The notes under the pieces are model-generated. The model had not been told where the DNA came from. It saw only the letters and a list, made by a program, of their open reading frames with translations, and did no database searches. A program made the position numbers and the translations under genes. A stretch of DNA of 64,000 nt from Talpa occidentalis (taxonomy: Eukaryota; Chordata; Mammalia; Eulipotyphla; Talpidae). Position 1 is the first letter of the stretch. Every line of letters begins with the position of its first letter. This document shows, piece by piece, positions 51,401 to 60,400 of this stretch. The stretch spans positions 41,287,876 to 41,351,875 of the forward strand of contig NW_023601433.1 in the NCBI RefSeq assembly GCF_014898055.3. Reading direction: 5' to 3'.

Positions 51401-54400
51401 ATGACCAACTTACCTGCCAGCTTACATTCTTTCTTAATTTTAAAATATCATGTCCCTGGGGTTTCATTAATTGTATTTAAAGATGTAGTGTGATACCCAC
51501 ATTATTTTTTAGGTAAGAATGACTGGATAGATAGCTAAAGGGTATGCTATTTAATTGTGGATGAGTACTTTCATCTGAGAAGAAAGGTAATTCTCAGGGT
51601 TTCTCCAAGATTACATACTGGTTAATGGAAAATGCAATAGAAGGAGAGATGAACACCTGCCTAGGTGAAGAAAAAAAAAAATAGAATTAGGATTGTTATA
51701 TCATGTTTATGGATGTTATATTTAATGTTAATATTTTTGTTTTTCCTTATGTATGTTCTGGACAATGATGATTTGTGCATCACTGAAATTACTCAATTCT
51801 TCATTTCCTATCATTTCCCAACCGGGGGTCCTGAAGATGTTTAGAGCCTTTGCCACCAGAGCAGGGAAATATGGAATATACCAAACAATTAATTCTGAGT
51901 TGTTTACTCAACATCTGCCAAAAACTCTCACCAGATGGTGGCAAAATACCAAAAGGTATATACTTTGTTGGGAGAAAAGATTAGAAGAATTATCTACTTT
52001 GAGTAAGAATGTACCTATCACCGAGAGACTGAGCAATATTTTTTTTTTCACCATTAGATGTTCTAGATGAGGAGAAGTTCAATGTAGAATTGATAGTTCA
52101 GTGCATCCGTGTTTCAGAGATGCCTCAGACCCATCACCATGCCCTTTTACTTTTGGGTACTGTTGCTGGGATATTTCCTGTAAGTATTAATGGTTTAAGT
52201 CTCTAGCATATTTTTTTTTTTTTTTTCTGTTATGGAAATACACAGAACTTGCTGGTTTGATTTCAGTATTTGATTCAGTGGACTTTGGAACCTTTGGATG
52301 CTGGGACTCTTCAGGCCTGCTTATTGAGAGCTAGGACAACACAAGCTGTTTGATCTTGCTAAACTTTGGTTTCCCTTTTTTTGTGAAGTAGAAATAATAG
52401 TAATCTTTTGTAGGGTTATTATAAGAATGCAATTGGGTAATTTATGGTCAGCTTTCAATGTAGTGCCTGGCACAAATGTTAACTATCCAGTAAGTGGTAG
52501 TGTTATTTGAAAAAAACAACTATCCCATGGATCCTCAGATAATCCTTAAATAGCTTTCAGCCAGTGAATTTAAGAAAATTAATTTGATTGGAAAACTACC
52601 TTCATTAAAGAAATCATGACCCTTATGAAAATGTATCTCTTAGAGATATTTGAAGAGATTAAAACTGTTTTCATATTAGGGATTTAGGTCAGAGATGAGA
52701 GGTTGTCCATGAGCTTTAGGGGGGAGGGGTCATTTAATCTACTAAAATTAAGTGCAAGATTATGTGTGTGTGTGGTCAGTAGCTCTCAAAGAGGTTGATG
52801 ATAATCCAGAAATAACTAAGAAACAATGATAGTGTTTATGTTGTTTTTATTGAAATATGGTTCATGTACCATGAAATTCTGAGGTTTCAGTAAATTCACA
52901 AAGTAGTGTAAGCATCACCATTATGTACTTTCAAAACATTTTGTCATCCCAGAAAGAACCCAAGCTCATTAGCAGTCATTCCCCATTGCCTCTATAGCTG
53001 CCATTCATACCGCTGGCCACCACCAGTCACTTTCTGCCTCCAAGGATTCACTTACTCTGAACATTTCCTATAAAAGAAATCAAATAATGTGGCCTTTTTT
53101 GTGTATAATTTCTTTCACTTAGCATAATGTTTTCAAGGTTCATCTATTTTGGAACTTGAATTGGTATTCTTTCTGTGAATAGTATTCCATTGGTTTTTTT
53201 TTTTTTTTTTTTTAATCTGCTCATCAGTGAATGGACATTTGTTTCTACTTTTTGGCTGTTATGAATTTTATGAGACACATTCACATATGAAATTTTAGTT
53301 TTCTTAGTTTTCAGTTCTCTTTGTTATATATCTAGAAATGAAATTTATGGGTCAATACTAGCTTTATCTTTAACTTTTTTTTTAATCTTTAACTTTCTGA
53401 GAAACTACCAGCTTATTTTCCAAAGTGTTTGTACCATTTTACAGCCACCAACAGTGGATGAGGGTTCTAATTTTCCCATATCCCTATTGATAATTGTTTT
53501 TATCTGTCTTTTTTTTTCATTGTAGCTGCCCTAGTGGGTGTGAAGTGATACTTTGTGTTGAATTTGCATTTTTCTAATGCATGGTAACATCTTTTCTTGT
53601 GTTTATTGACTATTTGCCCTTTGCCCATATTTACATTATTTTTCTTTTTATTGCTGAGTTATAATGAATAATTGACATTTGATGTGTTTAATGTAGAAAG
53701 TATTGAAAGATTTGTTTTCTTTCAGGATAAAGTTCTACACAATATTATGTCTATTTTTACATTTATGGGAGCCAGTGTGATGCGTCTAGATGATACTTAC
53801 AGTTTTCAAGTAATTAACAAGACAGTGAAAATGGTTATTCCAGCACTTATTCAGGTAAGCTCTCTATATTATTGTCACTAGTATTTGTTACTTAGAAATT
53901 TTTACATAGTATTAAATTCATGTCGTAGTAAATAAGTGACAGTTAAGGTCTTTCTGAAATGCTCCAGTATTTGTGCCTCTTAAATTTTAGAACGATGAAA
54001 TGAAGAGGTAATCATGGGAACAATGTCTTTTTCGAGAACATGAATAAACACATTACTGGCTCTGCTGTTGCTGAAGGGTAGAACTGCAATATAGCGCCCT
54101 TATGTATGTTGAGGAAGATAGGAAGGTTTAGAGGTACTGCAGCAAATTTGTTAATTTGCAGTTCAACAAATATTTACCAAGCTCTGAATTTGAAAGCACT
54201 TGGTCATCTACTTGAGTTTTCTGTTTAAACCCCCTCCTCCTCACACAAGCACAGTTTAATGTCTTTTCTCATGTTATTGTCCATGCCAGGGGTGACCATG
54301 CTCAGCATCTCCTTGCAGTCTTGATACTAGATTGGTGCTTTCTGTGTCCAACAGTTTGGCGAGTACAGGGAACATTTGTAGCAAGAAAAATGACCATGCA

Positions 54401-57400
54401 TTAATGGGATTTATACCAGTAGAATAGAAAAACACTGGAGAGTCCAGAATTGAGAAAAGTTCATATAGGTCAGGATGACCACAAAACTGTATAAGAAATA
54501 GAATTTTACTGTATGAAAGAGGATAGGATTTCATCAGTGAAATGGCTGCATTGTCAATAGCATGATAGAAGGCCTGGTGTAGCAGTGTGCACAGTGTGTG
54601 GAGAGTGTCATATAGATTGATTTAGTAGAGAGCCAAGTTGAGACAAGTTAGAAGTACAAGGAAGACACTGGTTTAATCACTCAAGCACAATTGACCCTTT
54701 AGTATCGTGGTATTTTACTTACTGCTTTGTGCTGGGCGGGGTGTTCAATTATAGTTTAGTTTTTATTTTCATTAAATAAAGTTGGTTCTCCCTGTCTGCA
54801 GGTTCTGTGTTCATGGACTCAGCCAACCTGGTATGTTGGTCGGGTGAATGCACAGATATGCAGCCTGTGGATACAGAGAACTGACTAACGGGTTTGAGCA
54901 TCTACATATTTTGGTGTCCAAATCTACGGGGCATCAGGAGGGGCTGTTCTGAAACCAGCCGCCTCATGGAGACCAAGGGATGACTGTAGTTAAGTTTGGG
55001 GGCAGTCAGAAGTTACATGTGAATTTTCTACTGGATTCAGGTTAATGACACTAACATCTCCATTGTTCAAGGGTCAGCTGTATTCATTCTTTCTTTCTCT
55101 TAGCATCTCTATTTCTAGTGCAGTACTAGTGTACAATGATTTGTTGCTGTTACTTTATTCTGAAGTGACAAAGTTGTTGGCTTCTTCTGTGTTCTGCTTA
55201 TCTAGATGATACCCATTCTTCTTTTTTTTTTTTTTAAAGATTTATTTATTTTTATTTTATTTATTTATTAATTTATACAAGCACTGGGTACAGTCAGAAG
55301 CGCGGGAGGGTGAGAGGATTCATCAGAGCCAGAGCGGGGAGCAGAGCAGGCAGAAGGACCGAAGTACACTGCTGAGGGGAGCAGCGGGCGGCAGGAGAGG
55401 TCTGCGTGCCATGTGGGACCCTCCTCCAGTGGCCGGGGAGCAGCCGGGGATCGAACCGGCGCCGCAGAGGCTGCGGGCAGCTTCGCAACCCAGTGCTCAA
55501 CCTCTGTGCCACCAGGGGAGGCCCGATACCCATTCTTCTTGAGGCACGACACAAAGCCAGCTTGATTTGTGCTGCCTCCTAGATGGCTGTCCATGCCACG
55601 TATTTGGCATCTGCCATTTAGTGCCTGCTGTTGTTGTCTTTTCATGTGCATTTTATTCCATAAGATTATACATCTCCTTTGAAGCAGGACTTACTTCCTA
55701 TCCTTTGTATTCCCCTCGGGGTCAGATGTCACCTAAGACTTAATATATGCTTGTTGAATAATTGCAATGGGCCTTTGGTGGTTCAAATTATTTTTATTTT
55801 TATTTTTTTAAAGATTTATTTATACAAGAACTGGGGTATAGGCTAGATGTGGGGGAGGGTAAGAGGATTCACCAGAGACAGAGTGGGGAACAGAACAGGC
55901 AGACTGACAAAATACACTGCTGAGGGGAGCAGCCGGTGAGACAGGAGAGGTCTGCTCGCCATGTGGATTGCTCTGAGGCCGCCGGGGATCGAACCGGCAC
56001 TGCAGAGGCTGCAGACAGTCTCACAGCGCTTCACTCAACTGCCTGCACCACCAGGAAGGCTCTGGTGGTTCAAATTCTTTTAGCAACTTTTTTGGGGCAC
56101 ATCTGAAGGCCTTTTCATGTCCACTTAAAGCTTGTGTGATGGAGTACGGGTTTGCGCCTACTTACTATCACCACTTGCTGTTCTGCAGTCTGATGGTGGA
56201 GATTCTGTGGAAGTCACAAGAAACGTGGAGGAAATCGTGGTAAAAATCGTTAATGTGTTTGTGGATGCACTGCCACATGTTCCGGAGCACAGACGCCTGC
56301 CCATCCTTACTCAACTTGTTGATACGCTTGGTGCAGAAAGATTCCTCTGGGTTCTACTCATCTTACTTTTTGAACAATACGTCACTAAAACAGTGCTGGT
56401 GGCTGCCTATGGAGAAAAGGTCAGAATATAGAGTGGGGCAATAAGAAGGAAAATAGTGATGTTTCACACAGGCTTAGTGATATTTGCCAATTTAAACATG
56501 AGAATAGTGGTACTTGATGTGTGTAATTTAGCAGTGTTGGCTCAGACTGGTTTTAAAGATGTTACAGACATTCTTTAGAATTGGTTTCAGATCCTGTGGT
56601 ACTCTGAATATCCTTGGTAGCCACAAAACATCTCCTGAGAATAATTTAATTTTTCTGAAAAACAGGTCTGGTACCAGGCTGCATGATTCTTTTTAAGCCC
56701 TATAAAGTATCTGACTGAAGTAATTAAACTGTATCTTGAAAGTGGTTTTGAAGGTATTTCATGGGGAAAGGGAAAAGTGTAAGTGTCATTGAAATCAGTA
56801 AGTTGTGGGTGATATTTTTGAAGAGCCCTGTTAGGAGAGATGAAGGTAGAACTTACAGGTCCAGCACTATTTTTAAATGACTTCTTAGATAGGGAGCTAT
56901 CATTATGCAAATTACTCTGGAATTTTGCCTTCATAATTCTTGTTCATTGCTTTTTTATATGGGAGCTGTCATTCATCTGGTAACACATATGACCGTACTC
57001 TGTAATGGCTGTGTGCTAAGAAATATTTTAAAAACATTTCCCTTATTTATGTTTACTAACTAATATAAATTTTATAGCTACAGTTTTCTTAACCTATTTC
57101 ACTTCTCTATATAGGATGCTATTTTAGAGGCAGACACTGAATTTTGGATTTCAGTCTGTTGTGAATTTAGTGTCCAGCATCAGATACAGAGCTTAATGAA
57201 TATCCTCCAGTACTTAATAAAGCTGCCAGAGGAAAAAGAAGGTAAAGATAAGTCATGTTAATTATTGTTTGGTCTGAAAACTCAAGAGAAGCAGAGGACA
57301 GTGCAAATTATCCTGAGAACCTATAGTACTTCTTTAGAAGAATTTGATAAAATAATTTTTAATTTGAATACATGATTACGAACCTTCTCAAATCCTTACA

Positions 57401-60400
57401 GGAAATAGTAAGTAGGACTTCTATTTGCATTCCTCAGACATTTACTTTTATACCTCTGTGCCTGTGCTAGTGTGTTGTTATGGAATATTAAAACTGTCTA
57501 AAATGAATTGTGGTAAAATAACAGCAGGTTAGCAGGACCTTATTAGCTATCTCTTAGCTTCTTGTTGAAATATCTGAAGACATTTACAAGAAGAAAAAAA
57601 TAGCAATAGTAAATAAATATTAAATATTACCATATATGGGAGTCTTGAAGGTAATTCCATCAGTTGTAGTACCAGTGAGACTGGCTTGATAAAGGGTTGA
57701 TGTGTTGAATGTTTTTAGTTCTCTGCCTGGCAGAGCAAAGTGCATTATAAAGAAGGTACTCAAAGCTCCACTGGGACTGTTTTGTGTGTGATCAGCTGTT
57801 TGCCCTGTTTTTCCCTGTTTGGCCTAGTAGTGACTTGTCTCATTCTACAGTTGACTTAGGTGTGTCAAGAATAGACCAGGAAAGTCCCTGGAGAACTTAC
57901 GTGGTGACTTGTTTAAGTAAGACGTCTTCATTTTGAGTCACTCTCTAAGATTGTCATGTTTTGTTTTTTTTTTTTTTAAAGATTTATTTATTTATACAAG
58001 AACCGGGGTACAGACCAGATGCACAGGAAAGTGAAAGGATTCATCAGAGACAGAGCAGGGAGCAGAACAGGCAGACTGACGAAGTACACTGCTGAGGGGA
58101 GCAGTGAGCGAGACAGGAGAGGTTCTGCAGTGCCATGTGGGACCCTCGCTGGCCGGCCGGGATCAAACCGGCGCTGCAGAGGCTGCAGGCAGCTTCAACC
58201 GCCTGCGCCACCAGGGGAGGCCCTCTAAGACTGTCATTTTTAAGTAGCCCACCATGGATTCCCGATCACTGCCACAGTGCCTTTCATTTTAGATACTTGA
58301 GAATAAAGGATTCTACAGAGTTTTAGGACACACATCTTTAAACTTTTAGAATTAAATGTTGAAGGCTAGAGATGACTTTCCTTCAGTTTATAATGGATCA
58401 CCAAGTAAATGCTTCTGAGGCTTCAGAAATTGGTTATGGGGGGCCAACATTTAAAGACTCCTTTTATAATTTGTTTGCTTTCATTTGCCTGTCTTTGCTT
58501 TTTTTGTTTGTTTTAGCCCTACTATCTTTTCAGGGCTGTTGGATACTTTCTTGGTGAATGAATTCACATTTTCTACTAATTGAGAAGGCGAGCAACTGGG
58601 TGTAATAGATTAACAACTTTGTCTGAAAATTGTATCCTGTTTATCAATCCTTGTTTTATATATATATCTATATTAAAGATTCAGGTTGAAGATAAGTGAG
58701 CTCACTGTATTGTTGCTCTTTTTCAGAAACCATTCCCAGAGCAGTATCTAATAAGAGTGAATCACAAAAAGAAATGCTACAGATTTTTAATATAGACACT
58801 CACACTAGCAAGCAGCTGCGGCATTTTAAATTTTTGTCAGTGTCCTTCATGTCTCAACTCCTGGCTTCCGATAATTTTATCAGAAAGGTGATGTTTCTTT
58901 AAATGTGCTTATGATAAAATAATTACTTTTTCTAATATAGCTGTTTGTTTTTGTTGTTTTTTTTTTTTTTTGTGGGACCCTTGCTGGTGGCTGGGGAACA
59001 AACCAGCGCTGCAGAGGCTGCGGGCAGCCTCGCAGCCCAGCGCTTAACCGCTGCGCCACCAGGGGAGGCCCCTCTAATGTAGCTATTATAAAATGGTAAA
59101 AATAGCTTGGAAAATATCTCATGGAAACAGGAGGCTTGCCTTTAAATGTAAAACCAAAAAAATAGTGCAATTCACTATGAATACCTGGTCTGCTAAGGTT
59201 GTGTGTATATAAATCCTGTGACTCATAATTGCATTCTCAGGTGGTGTGTATTCAGTAGAAATGTGTGAATGTACCAAAAGACAGCTACAAGAATGTTCAT
59301 GATGACATTGTGGTAGCCCAGAACTATTTACGAGACAGGTGTCTCTCAACAAAGAAGTAAAGGCCATAGACATGGGCGAACCTCAGCAAAACATAGCCAT
59401 CTTATGAGTAACATACACGTATTGAAAGAAAGGAGATAGACACAAAGGAATGCATTCTACAGTTCCAGTTATAGAAAGTCCAAAAAGGGACAAAACCAAA
59501 TCTATGGTTTTAAAAGTACCAATGGTCTTTTGGAGCTGGGGAGAAAGGGTAATAATGAGGGTCAGTTAGAGAAGGGATTCTGAGGTGTTAATAATGTGCT
59601 CTTTCTTCATCTCACTGTAGTGAGCTCTATAAGTATGATGTGTGCACCTGTTTGTGTATTAAGTTTTAAGCGGTGAGAAAAAGGGAAATACAGAACCACA
59701 ATGAGAAATAAGAAAAAATGAGAGAGAAAGACCATGTTCATGACCAGGAGTATAAGAATGCTCTGACATTAGGAGACCTACTGTTTATCTGTTTATTACA
59801 AGGCATGAACAGGTTAAGAGGGAAAACCAGATGATCACTGAAATACTTACAGAAAAATAATGAAGTCAATACTTACTCATGATTCTAAGAAAAAAGTCCT
59901 CTAGGCAATGCAAGATGGATAGCCTGATAAAGCTGTATATCAGAAACCTCAAGTTTACATCCCATTTCTTGATGAGACATTACTGTGCTCCTGTTAAAGG
60001 TGAAACAAAGATACACTCTATCATAGTATATGTCCAGCAAAAGAAATGAAGATCGGGGAAAAAAATAAAGATCAGAATCAGCAAAAGATTAACAGATTTG
60101 CAGAGCTAATAATTACAGAGCTAATAGTTAATAGAGGTCAGTGTAAATACCCTGTGTGTCATGCATGCTTGCCAAGGTCAGAGCAGTCCAATTGATCAAT
60201 GTTACTGAAGCTGTCACCTTCCATACACCCATGTGCATGTAGGAAGTAGTATGCACCAGGTGGCATTATGAAATAGTGGGGTAAGAGAACTGTCCAAGAA
60301 CTAGAACTGGCACAATTTGTTTTCGATGTGGGGGAAAAAGGCTGTGTCCCACTATATACAGAAGATAATTTAGATAGATTTAAAGACTTCATTGTATAAG

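Noticed and set aside
51753..52070. 105-codon ORF overlapping exon 27 in another frame
   Set aside because: The HEATR1 frame through 51,837-51,955 aligns with the known protein and fits the phases of both neighbouring exons; the longer ORF is a shadow.
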